From: CAZJHD01 sp964545855
GTDB taxonomy: Bacteria; Planctomycetota; UBA1135; JACQFD01
Length of the DNA stretch: 20,323 nucleotides
NCBI GenBank assembly: GCA_964545855.1
Contig: CAZJHD010000076.1
Coordinates: 1-20,323 of the forward strand
Direction: 5' to 3'
A model generated the notes under the pieces. It saw only the letters and a program-made list of their open reading frames with translations. It was not told the origin of the DNA and did not search any database. Shown here one piece after another: positions 13,900-20,323 of this stretch. The position numbers and the translations under genes were made by a program. Every line of letters begins with the position of its first letter. Within the stretch, counting starts at the first letter, position 1.

Positions 13900-15384
13900 T
13901 CATTCCGCCACGCGGAACGTGTGCTGACCCTGGGGCGCCGAGCGCGGGCTCCTCGCGCCGCGACCCGAGCCGTCCGCGGCGGAGATCCAGTACTCGACCG
14001 CGGCGCCGGCGGCCTGCGGAGGGATCTCGCCTCCGAAGCGCTCGGCGGAACCGGCGAGGGAGAGGAGCGGCACGGTCCTCCAGGTGTCCTGTCCCACCAG
14101 GCGCCAGAAGAGCGACTGCTCGCCGGCCACGAGGGGCGCGCCCGAGTACGCGCGGACCGTCACCTCGATCGGGATCGGTGCGCCCGCCGCGGCACCGTCG
14201 CGCACGGCGGCGTGCGTGACGCGGAGCATCCCCGGATCGAAGACGGCGCGCACGCGGCAGTGGAGCGCGTCGAAGTCGCGCCACCCATCGTAGGCGAAGC
14301 CGTGCACCTCGAAGCCCGGCATCGCGTGCCGGTAGGTCTCGAGCGCCTCCGCGTCGGCGGAGATGCCGAAGAGCGGGACCAGGACCTTGCGGTTCAGGAT
14401 CAGCGAGTTCGTGTAGGCGGCGATGCGGTTCCCGCGGTAGCGCGGGCAGTCGATGCGCACGATGCGGTAGGGCCGGCCGAAGGGCGTCCGCAGCGCCGCT
14501 AGCGTCTCCAGGTTCTTCTCGATGGCCCCGTGCTCCGGATGGTCCGCCGGCGCCCGCTTCACGAGGATCGTCTCGGCGTCGAGGAGCTTCATCCAGCAGT
14601 CGATGTGCTGGATGCCGTAGGGCTCCGTGTTGTCGAGGATCCGCAGGTCGGCGACGCCCGTGTGCTCGCGGACCATCGCGCGGAACGCATCTTCGTCGCG
14701 GAGCACGTTGTTCTCGTCGACCATCGCGCGCGTGGAGAAGGCGTTGCCGCATCCGTCGACGAGGAAGTTGCCGCCCGTCAGGTAGGCATCCATGGCGACC
14801 AGCGGCAGGCCGAGCGACTCCGCGAGCGCGTCGTTCGCGCGGTCGTCTCCGGGGTAGCTCTGGCCGAGGTAGTTCGGCGCGTCGCCCTTCCGCAGCGGCG
14901 GATCGCCCCGGCGGAACATCGGCGTGTTGATGTACACCGAGTCGAGGAGACGGAGCGCGCCCTCGGCGTCGAAGACCGAGTGCGCGCCGTAGTCGCGCGT
15001 CCACTCGGTCTGCACGGTGCTCGCGAGGACCGTCACCTGCTCGAGATCGGCGCCGAGCTCGGCGAGCCGCGCGCGCGCCGCGGCGACGGCCTCCTCGCTC
15101 GAGGCGAGCACCCAGAGCCGGTCGTCGCGGGCCAGCTCGACGACGAGCGCGTCGGGGATCTTGAAGGGCCACGCGATGAGCGCGCCGAGGGCCGGCTCCC
15201 ACTCCGCGCAGATGCGCGCGGCCGCGGCGGGCGCCGACACGGGGCGCGAGGCCGGCTCCGTGTCGGGCGGTGCGCCGGTCTCCCGAGGTGCGGGCTCCTG
15301 CGCGTGCGCGAACGCTGCGAGGAGGACCAGGAGCAGGAGGGTCGAAGCGCGGGGATCGAGCCGGAGTGGACGGGGTCGAGGCAT
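13900..15384 (-). CDS. Secreted peptidylarginine deiminase (PPAD)/agmatine deiminase-like protein
   Basis: A 494-residue protein. The ATG at 15384 was chosen because a clear signal peptide (about 12-28, ending AHAQ) follows directly. The guanidino-modifying (pentein) domain spans about 55-385. Residues matching the active site of Porphyromonas gingivalis PPAD are Asp131 (WTRDYG), His260 and Asp262 (GIQHIDCW), Asn326 (YTNSL) and nucleophile Cys376 (ALHCRV). The spacing is close to PPAD's Asp130, His236, Asp238, Asn297 and Cys351. A GGN motif (204-206) also fits the family. Residues 395-494 form an Ig-like beta domain (LFWRLVGQ, VEYWIS), as in PPAD. Expected chemistry is hydrolysis of a guanidinium group to a ureido group plus ammonia. 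Whether the substrate is peptidyl arginine, agmatine or free arginine is open. It lies between a small membrane-protein gene (gap 106) and the amidase gene (gap 47). Confidence 0.88.
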   Translation of the reverse strand: MPRPRPLRLDPRASTLLLLVLLAAFAHAQEPAPRETGAPPDTEPASRPVSAPAAAARICAEWEPALGALIAWPFKIPDALVVELARDDRLWVLASSEEAVAAARARLAELGADLEQVTVLASTVQTEWTRDYGAHSVFDAEGALRLLDSVYINTPMFRRGDPPLRKGDAPNYLGQSYPGDDRANDALAESLGLPLVAMDAYLTGGNFLVDGCGNAFSTRAMVDENNVLRDEDAFRAMVREHTGVADLRILDNTEPYGIQHIDCWMKLLDAETILVKRAPADHPEHGAIEKNLETLAALRTPFGRPYRIVRIDCPRYRGNRIAAYTNSLILNRKVLVPLFGISADAEALETYRHAMPGFEVHGFAYDGWRDFDALHCRVRAVFDPGMLRVTHAAVRDGAAAGAPIPIEVTVRAYSGAPLVAGEQSLFWRLVGQDTWRTVPLLSLAGSAERFGGEIPPQAAGAAVEYWISAADGSGRGARSPRSAPQGQHTFRVAE

Positions 15385-15490
15385 GGGAGACGGTGCGACG
15401 CGACATCGGCTTTGGAGGAGGAGCGACGAAGCCGCGGCCGAACGCGGCCGGCGGTCGCCCGGCGCAGGAGCCTGCACGGTATCGGCGGCC

Positions 15491-16087
15491 CTACGCGCCT
15501 CGATGGCTCGGCGCGAGCGCACGCCGGCGCGCGAGGAGGAGGAGGAGCGCCACCGCGAGACCACGGAGCGCGAGCATCACGAACAGCACGAGCTGCGCGA
15601 CCAGGAGCACGATCCACTCCTTCGGGACGGGCCGCTGCAGAAAGACGCGATGGTCCGCGGCACCCCCCGCGTCGGGAAGACTCTCCACGAGCAGGCGGCA
15701 CGCGCCCCCGCGATGGAGCGCGAAGCGAGCCAGGCCGACGCGGACCCGTCCGCCGCGCGTGATCACGGTCGGAGGGCGGATCGGCGCGTCCGCGACGCGA
15801 AGGGGCTCCTTGTCGTCGAGCAGCAGACCGAGCGCGAAGCGGAGCTGCAGCAGTCCGTCGACGGAATCGCCCGCGCCGAGGGGCCGCTCGACGGAGAGCA
15901 TCAGGGGCCCCTCGGCGACGCTGCCGAGATCGAGGGTCGCGACGAGCGGATGGGAGGACCCATCGACGCCGCTCCAGCGGAGATCCCCGATCTCGAGGAC
16001 GAGGCTGGTGATTCCGGCGACACCCATCGCCAGAGCGGCGAGCGGGAACACGAGGATCCAGCGGGCAGGCGCGGCCACTTCGGCCAT
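15491..16087 (-). CDS. Small membrane protein of unknown function
   Basis: About 198 residues with two hydrophobic helices, near the N-terminus (about 9-32) and near the C-terminus (about 158-186), and a beta-rich domain of about 125 residues between them that should face outside the cytoplasm. I do not recognise the family. ATGs at 16096 and 16087 are in frame. GGAG lies only a few bases from the first but about ten from the second, so I prefer 16087. It lies 60 bases downstream of the FeS-NrfD gene and upstream of the deiminase gene, all on the minus strand, so it may belong to that transcript. A weak hairpin (GCAGCG/CGCTGC, 16120-16138) lies in the preceding gap. Frame length and the clean membrane pattern support a real gene. 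Confidence 0.65.
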   Translation of the reverse strand: MAEVAAPARWILVFPLAALAMGVAGITSLVLEIGDLRWSGVDGSSHPLVATLDLGSVAEGPLMLSVERPLGAGDSVDGLLQLRFALGLLLDDKEPLRVADAPIRPPTVITRGGRVRVGLARFALHRGGACRLLVESLPDAGGAADHRVFLQRPVPKEWIVLLVAQLVLFVMLALRGLAVALLLLLARRRALAPSHRGA

Positions 16088-16147
16088 GGCGGCCATTCTC
16101 CGCGGGCGTGGCGCTCGGCGCAGCGGACGGGTCGCTGCCCGCCGGCC

Positions 16148-17635
16148 TCAGGACAGCGGAACGGCCTGCCCGACCTTCACCCAGAGGAGGCCGTAGAGGA
16201 GGATCCCGCCGAGGGCGGCGACGGCGGCGATCGGCGCGAGGGCCGGAACGAGCGTCGGCGCGAGGAGGAGGAGCACGGCCGGGAGGAGGATGCCCGCGAC
16301 GGCGCTGGTCCAGAACGCGCGCGCGAAGACGCCGCGGACGAGGAGGTGCTTCGCGCGTTCCGCGTCGGCGCCGCCGTGCTGCGTCGCGAGGTCCGCGAGG
16401 AGGAGGAGCCCGTGGGCCGCGAGCGCGAGGAGGAGGACGTTGCCGGCGCTCGCGCCCACGAGGAGCGCCGCGGCGGCCCCCGCGAGGAGCGCCTCGACGA
16501 CGAGGTGCGGGGCACGGAGCGGGCTCTGCCAGAAGTCGCGCCCTTCGGCCTGGGCGAAGAGGAAGCCCGAGTAGCCGGCGGCGGCGGCGCCGAGGGCCGC
16601 GGAGACGAAGCGCAGCGCGCGGAAGAGCCCCGGCGCCTTCTCGTCGAAGCGGAGCCACTGCGCGAGGAGGAGCACCGTGAGCACTCCGCCGAAGGCCGAG
16701 AGGATCACCGCGCCGCGGGCGATCCACGACCGCCAGTTGGGGCGCAGGAGGATCGTCAGGAACTTCGCGGGCCGCGTCAGGTCCTCGACGAGCAGGAACG
16801 TCGTGATCCCGAGGAAGAGGAGTGCCGCGGCCTCGATGCCCCAGCCGGCGGCGACGCCCGTCAGGCCGAGGTCGGCCGCGAAGGGCGCCAGCATCGCGAG
16901 GCCCGCGGCAATCGCCTTGGTCCAGAGGTACGCACCCACTTTCCAGCCCCACGGGGCCGGGTGCGCCACGTCGTAGGCGACGCGCGTCGTGTTCTCGGGA
17001 TCGAAGTTCGCGCCCGGCGGCGCCGGCTCGGCGCGCTCCGACCAGAGGTAGGCGTCGTCGTGGCGCGGCGCCGTCGGCTGCAGCACGCTCGCGTCGGCAT
17101 CGACGTAGAAGAGCTTCGGCCCCGTCCCCTGCTCGGCCTTGCGCACGCTCACGGGGTGCTGCGCCATCGTCTGGCGGATCTCGCTCGCCGGGTCGTCGAG
17201 ATCGCCGGCGACGATCGCGCGCTCCGGGCAGACGACGACGCAGGCGGGCTCCAGCTGCTTCTCGACGCGGTGCGCGCAGAAGTGGCACTTCTCCGCGGAG
17301 CCCGTGTCCTCGTTCAGGTAGATCGCGTCGTAGGGGCAGGCCTGCATGCAGCCCTTGCAGCCGATGCAGGCGTCGCGGTCGAGGTCGACGATGCCGTCCT
17401 TGCGCTTCTCCAGCGCGTTCACGGGGCAGATCGTGACGCAGGGAGCGTTCGAGCAGTGGTTGCAGCGCAGCACCGCGAAGTGGCGCCGCACGGCGGGGAA
17501 GGTCCCCTTCTCGACGTACTTCACCCACGTGCGGAACTTGCCGACGGGGACGTGATTCTCGGACTTGCAGGCCGTCGTGCAGGCGTGGCAGCCGATGCAC
17601 TTCCGCTGGTCGATGAGGAATCCGTAGTTCGTCAC
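16148..17635 (-). CDS. Four-cluster ferredoxin fused to NrfD/PsrC-like membrane subunit
   Basis: A 495-residue protein. The start is GTG at 17635, since conserved ferredoxin sequence (TNYGFLID) begins at once. The first 150 residues hold sixteen cysteines in four groups: 13/16/19/23, 58/61/66/70, 90/93/96/100 and 117/120/132/136. This is the DmsB/PsrB/NrfC pattern for four [4Fe-4S] clusters. A linker leads to about eight membrane helices (235-495) of NrfD type, which carry quinone-linked electron transfer in this family. The two parts are separate subunits in classical complexes and are fused here. With no signal sequence the FeS domain should face the cytoplasm. The missing catalytic subunit could be the molybdoenzyme at 6567-9398, which also lacks a Tat signal; the two genes are on the same strand but 6.7 kb apart. 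That pairing is inference. Confidence 0.9.
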   Translation of the reverse strand: MTNYGFLIDQRKCIGCHACTTACKSENHVPVGKFRTWVKYVEKGTFPAVRRHFAVLRCNHCSNAPCVTICPVNALEKRKDGIVDLDRDACIGCKGCMQACPYDAIYLNEDTGSAEKCHFCAHRVEKQLEPACVVVCPERAIVAGDLDDPASEIRQTMAQHPVSVRKAEQGTGPKLFYVDADASVLQPTAPRHDDAYLWSERAEPAPPGANFDPENTTRVAYDVAHPAPWGWKVGAYLWTKAIAAGLAMLAPFAADLGLTGVAAGWGIEAAALLFLGITTFLLVEDLTRPAKFLTILLRPNWRSWIARGAVILSAFGGVLTVLLLAQWLRFDEKAPGLFRALRFVSAALGAAAAGYSGFLFAQAEGRDFWQSPLRAPHLVVEALLAGAAAALLVGASAGNVLLLALAAHGLLLLADLATQHGGADAERAKHLLVRGVFARAFWTSAVAGILLPAVLLLLAPTLVPALAPIAAVAALGGILLYGLLWVKVGQAVPLS

Positions 17636-17665
17636 GCGGCGTCCCGGGGAGGCGGGGGCGCGGAG

Positions 17666-17692
17666 ACTATCAGGTCGTCGCGATTGGCGACG
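17666..17692 (-). promoter_or_regulatory. Possible promoter and operator ahead of the FeS-NrfD gene
   Basis: On the minus strand, GATAGT (17671-17666) lies about 30 bases before the GTG start and resembles a -10 box. Just upstream, CGTCGC-GATTG-GCGACG (17676-17692) is a perfect 6-base inverted repeat placed like an operator. No good -35 is visible. A 15-base near-tandem repeat (GGCGACGCGGC at 17686 and 17701) overlaps it. The evidence is weak. Confidence 0.2.
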
Positions 17693-17810
17693 CGGCATGC
17701 GGCGACGCGGCGCGCGGCGCCTCGACGCGCGCGACGGAGAGCGAAGGATCGGTTTGCGTCGCCCTACCCACCGTCGCACACTCCCGGCCTTCGGCGCGGA
17801 ACCCCTGAAC

Positions 17811-17814
17811 GGAG
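17811..17814 (+). promoter_or_regulatory. Ribosome binding site of the TM2 gene
   Basis: GGAG lies seven bases before the ATG at 17822. It is one of the few clear Shine-Dalgarno sites in the window and fixes the start of this short gene. Confidence 0.6.
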
Positions 17815-17821
17815 CCCCTTC

Positions 17822-18067
17822 ATGACCAACGGCACCCCCGGCTCGAATCGCGTCCTCTGCGGGATCCTCGGCATCCTCCTCGGTGGCCTCGGGATCCACC
17901 GGTTCATCCTCGGCGACACGACGGGCGGCCTGCTGCGCATCGTCATCACGATCGTCACGTGCGGCGCCGGCAGCCTCATCGGCTTCGTCGAGGGGATCAT
18001 CTACCTCACGAAGAGCGACGCGGACTTCCACCAGATCTACGAGGTGGGGAAGAAGGGCTGGTTCTGA
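17822..18067 (+). CDS. TM2-domain membrane protein
   Basis: An 81-residue protein with ATG start and a clear ribosome site. It shows the TM2 pattern: a first helix with GILGILLGGLGIHRFILGD (about 14-32), then Gly-rich sequence into a second helix (about 36-60) and a short polar tail ending KKGWF. TM2 proteins are small two-helix membrane proteins found widely in bacteria, usually of unknown function. It is the only plus-strand gene on the right side of the window, divergent from the FeS-NrfD gene (186-base gap) and convergent with bioA, with only 6 bases between the two stops. Confidence 0.85.
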   Translation: MTNGTPGSNRVLCGILGILLGGLGIHRFILGDTTGGLLRIVITIVTCGAGSLIGFVEGIIYLTKSDADFHQIYEVGKKGWF

Positions 18068-18073
18068 GCAGAC

Positions 18074-19396
18074 CTACCGTCCGCGGACGAGGTCGACGAG
18101 CGTCGCCGCCAGCAGGTCGCATTCGCCGTCCGTCACGCAGAGGGGCGGCAGCGCGTAGAGCACCGGACCGAGGGGCCGCAGGAGCACGCCGCGCGCGAGC
18201 GCTTCGCGCCGCAGGCGCAGCACCGAGTCCGCCGCGAAGCCGCCGTCCTCCACGAGCTCGACGGCCGCGAGAGGACCGAGACCGCGCACGTCGCGCACGC
18301 GCCCGTCGCCGCGCAGCTCCTCGAGCCCGGCCCGCATCCGCTCGCCGATCGCCCGCGCCCTCGGGAGGAACCCCGGCGCCGTCGTGAGTTCCATCGACGC
18401 GAGCGCCGCGGCGCAGGCGATGGGGTTCGCCGTGAAGGAGTGGCCGTGGAAGAAGGCCCGCGTGCGCGCACCGCTCTGGAACTCGGCGAAGAGGTCCTCC
18501 CGGCAGAGCGTCGCGGCGAGCGGGAGCACGCCGCCGGTGAGCCCCTTCGCCACGCAGAGCAGGTCGGGCGCGACGTCCGCGTGCTCGCAGGCGAAGAGCG
18601 CTCCGGTGCGCCCGAAGCCCGTCAGCACCTCGTCGGCGATCCAGGGAACGCCGGCCTCGTCGCAGGCCGCGCGCACGCCGCGCAGGAACGCCGGCGGATG
18701 GAGACGCATGCCGGCGGCGCCCTGCAGCACGGGCTCCGTGATCACGGCGGCCACCTCGCCGCGGCCGCGGGCGAGCGTCGCGCGCAGCGCCGCGAGGGAC
18801 GCCTCGCACCCGGCCGCGTCGTCGAGCCCGCGCGGCGCGGGCACGCGATCGACGGCCGCGAGCAGGCGCGCGAAGGGCTCCGTGAAGATCGACGCGTCTC
18901 CCACGGCCATCGCGCCGAAGGTGTCTCCGTGGTAGCCCCCTTCGAGGGCGACGAAGCGAAGGCGGCGCTCGCCGCGCAGCCACGCGCGCTGCACCGCGAG
19001 CTTGAGCGCCACCTCGACGGCCGTGCTGCCGTCGTCGCTGAAGAAGACGCGCGCGAGACCGCGCGGCGCGATCGCGAGGAGGCGCTCCGCGAGCTCCACG
19101 GCCGGCGGGTGCGTCGCGCCGGCGAAGACCACGTGGTCGAGCGTGCGCGCCTGCTCCGCGATGGCGGCCGCGATCGCCGGCTCCCCGTGGCCGTGGAGGC
19201 AGGTCCACCAGGAGGAGATCCCGTCGAGGACACGCCGCCCGTCGGCGAGGACGAGCCACGCGCCCTCCGCCGCGACGACGGGCGCGAGCTCCGGCTCCGT
19301 CGCTCCGTGGGAGAAGGGATGCCAGAGCACGCGCGCGTCGCGCGCGAGGAGATCGCGGGCCGCCGCGCCCGTCACGGCGTCGCCGGCGGCGTCCAC
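18074..19396 (-). CDS. bioA: Adenosylmethionine-8-amino-7-oxononanoate aminotransferase
   Basis: A 440-residue PLP-dependent class III aminotransferase that converts 8-amino-7-oxononanoate (KAPA) to 7,8-diaminopelargonate using S-adenosylmethionine as amino donor, in biotin synthesis in the cytoplasm. Diagnostic features are SSWWTCLHGHG (61-71, the BioA Trp region), YHGDT (155-159), DEVLTGFGRTG (255-265, PLP Asp255) and KGLTGG with Schiff-base Lys284. Length is normal. The start is uncertain: GTG at 19396 gives a 25-base overlap with the upstream gene, whereas GTG at 19375 gives a four-base GTGA overlap typical of translational coupling. Conserved sequence (RDLLARDARVLWHPFS) begins after both. 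The upstream partner on the same strand is the BioF-BioD fusion, so this is a biotin operon. Confidence 0.93.
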   Translation of the reverse strand: MDAAGDAVTGAAARDLLARDARVLWHPFSHGATEPELAPVVAAEGAWLVLADGRRVLDGISSWWTCLHGHGEPAIAAAIAEQARTLDHVVFAGATHPPAVELAERLLAIAPRGLARVFFSDDGSTAVEVALKLAVQRAWLRGERRLRFVALEGGYHGDTFGAMAVGDASIFTEPFARLLAAVDRVPAPRGLDDAAGCEASLAALRATLARGRGEVAAVITEPVLQGAAGMRLHPPAFLRGVRAACDEAGVPWIADEVLTGFGRTGALFACEHADVAPDLLCVAKGLTGGVLPLAATLCREDLFAEFQSGARTRAFFHGHSFTANPIACAAALASMELTTAPGFLPRARAIGERMRAGLEELRGDGRVRDVRGLGPLAAVELVEDGGFAADSVLRLRREALARGVLLRPLGPVLYALPPLCVTDGECDLLAATLVDLVRGR

Positions 19397-20323
19397 CGCG
19401 GAAGAGTCTCCAGGAGCCTTCCGAGACCTGCCACGCGCGCCGCGACGCGCAGCGCGGCGCCATCGAAGGCCGCCAGCGGCGGCAGCTCGAAGACGTCGTC
19501 GGCGGGAACGAAGCGCTCGAGATCGCGCCGGTTATCGGCGTGCCGCGGTCCGACGAGGACCAGGCCGGCGAGCGGGATCCCGCGCGCGGCCAGCGCCTCC
19601 AGCGAGAGGAGCACGTGGTTCAGCGTCCCCAGACCCGAGCGGGCGACGAGGAGGACCGGCATCCGCAGCCGGCGCACGATCTCGTCCTGCGCGAACGCTT
19701 CATGAGCGGGGCCGCCCTCGCCGAGCGGCACGCGGAGCCCTCCCGCTCCCTCCACCACGAGGAGCCCCTTCGCCCCGAGCCCCGCCGCCGCGCGCGCGGC
19801 CGCCGCGAGGATCGGCGCCGCCTCGATGCGCACGCCCTCGCGCGCCGCGGCCTGCGCCGGAGCCACCGGCTCGGCGAAGCGGTACACGGGCTCCGCCACG
19901 GACACCGACGCTCCGAGTCCGTCCGCGCGCGCGGCGACGACGGCCGTGTCGTCGTCCTCGCCGGTGCCCGTCTGCACGGGTTTCAGGTAGCGCGCCGGAC
20001 CCTGCTCCCCCGCCGCCGCCAGCAGCAGCGAGGCGACGACGGTCTTGCCGATGCCCGTGTCGGTGCCGGCGACGAAGACGGCGCGGGGCGATGCGGAGGA
20101 CGTGACCGGGCGCTCCACGGGTGTCTCGCGCACGGCTCGGCCGACGGCCGCCGCCACGCGCGCGAGGAGGTCCTCGCCGTGGTCCGCATGCACGACGATC
20201 CGCAGCCCGCTCTCGCCCTCGGGCACCGTCGGCGGACGGACGGCGCGGAGGTCGAGGCCGCCTTCGCGCAGGCGCGCCGCCACGGCGAGCGCGCGCGCCG
20301 CCGTGCCGAGGGGCACCGCGACG
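19372..20323 (-). CDS. BioF-BioD fusion (partial): C-terminus of KAPA synthase joined to dethiobiotin synthetase
   Basis: The reading frame is open to the right edge of the window, so the N-terminus is missing. The first 60 or so visible residues match the end of 8-amino-7-oxononanoate synthase (BioF), notably the segment AVRPPTVPEG and the following LRIVVHADH. After a linker of about 15 residues (VRETPVERPVTSSASP) a complete dethiobiotin synthetase (BioD) begins. It has P-loop GTDTGIGKT (84-92 counted from the GTG codon at 20316), KPVQTGTGEDDDT and EGAGGLRVPL, over about 235 residues, the usual BioD length. There is no stop between the parts. The protein would catalyse the pimeloyl-thioester condensation with alanine and the ATP-dependent ureido ring closure, flanking the BioA step encoded next door. 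The GTG at 20316 is internal to BioF sequence, not a real start. Confidence 0.88.
   Translation of the reverse strand, partial: VAVPLGTAARALAVAARLREGGLDLRAVRPPTVPEGESGLRIVVHADHGEDLLARVAAAVGRAVRETPVERPVTSSASPRAVFVAGTDTGIGKTVVASLLLAAAGEQGPARYLKPVQTGTGEDDDTAVVAARADGLGASVSVAEPVYRFAEPVAPAQAAAREGVRIEAAPILAAAARAAAGLGAKGLLVVEGAGGLRVPLGEGGPAHEAFAQDEIVRRLRMPVLLVARSGLGTLNHVLLSLEALAARGIPLAGLVLVGPRHADNRRDLERFVPADDVFELPPLAAFDGAALRVAARVAGLGRLLETLPRWTPPATP

Noticed and set aside
17686..17715. Two copies of a 15-base unit ahead of the FeS-NrfD gene as a CRISPR or iteron array
   Set aside because: There are only two imperfect units, with no spacers, no cas or replication genes and no further copies.
15017..18067. 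Open plus-strand frame of about 1000 codons whose end coincides with the TM2 protein
   Set aside because: Only the last 81 residues, from the ATG at 17822 with its ribosome site, are a real gene. The rest is antisense to the deiminase, membrane-protein and FeS-NrfD genes.

Overview
This is a GC-rich (about 70% by eye), gene-dense bacterial window. Several features point to the Planctomycetota or a nearby lineage. These are a cytoplasmic Ser/Thr kinase fused through one membrane helix to a long TPR region, a secreted thioredoxin-like/cytochrome c/copper-monooxygenase protein, and a secreted metalloprotease whose C-terminal module resembles one I know from secreted planctomycetal proteins. This placement is inference. 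There are no rRNA, tRNA, CRISPR or transposase genes. No gene-free stretch exceeds 300 bases; the longest is 10605-10861 and it holds a pseudogene fragment.

Layout, left to right. 103-4700 (minus): a membrane-anchored SGNH hydrolase and the kinase-TPR protein. 4822-9398 (minus): a two-gene redox operon. A cytoplasmic-looking molybdopterin oxidoreductase overlaps by ATGA a secreted redoxin-cytochrome c-copper monooxygenase with all six copper ligands, and a hairpin terminator candidate follows. 9591-12085 (plus): a matrixin-like metalloprotease and a beta-helix protein. Between them lies a duplicated 3' end of the amidase gene that sits beyond. 12107-17635 (minus): a four-cluster ferredoxin fused to an NrfD-like membrane subunit, a small membrane protein, a secreted PPAD/agmatine-deiminase-like protein and a Tat-exported amidase. 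17822-18067 (plus): a TM2-domain protein. 18074-20323 (minus): biotin genes, with a BioF-BioD fusion running off the right edge followed by BioA.

How they may work together. The FeS-NrfD protein is a plausible membrane partner for the molybdenum enzyme, because neither has a Tat signal and both lack their usual partner next to them. The deiminase and the amidase are adjacent, co-directional and both apparently exported, so they may act in sequence on guanidino or ureido substrates outside the cytoplasm. The most unusual observations are the duplicated amidase tail bracketing the beta-helix gene, the composite copper/heme/redoxin protein coupled to a molybdoenzyme, the PPAD-like active site outside Porphyromonas, and the BioF-BioD fusion.
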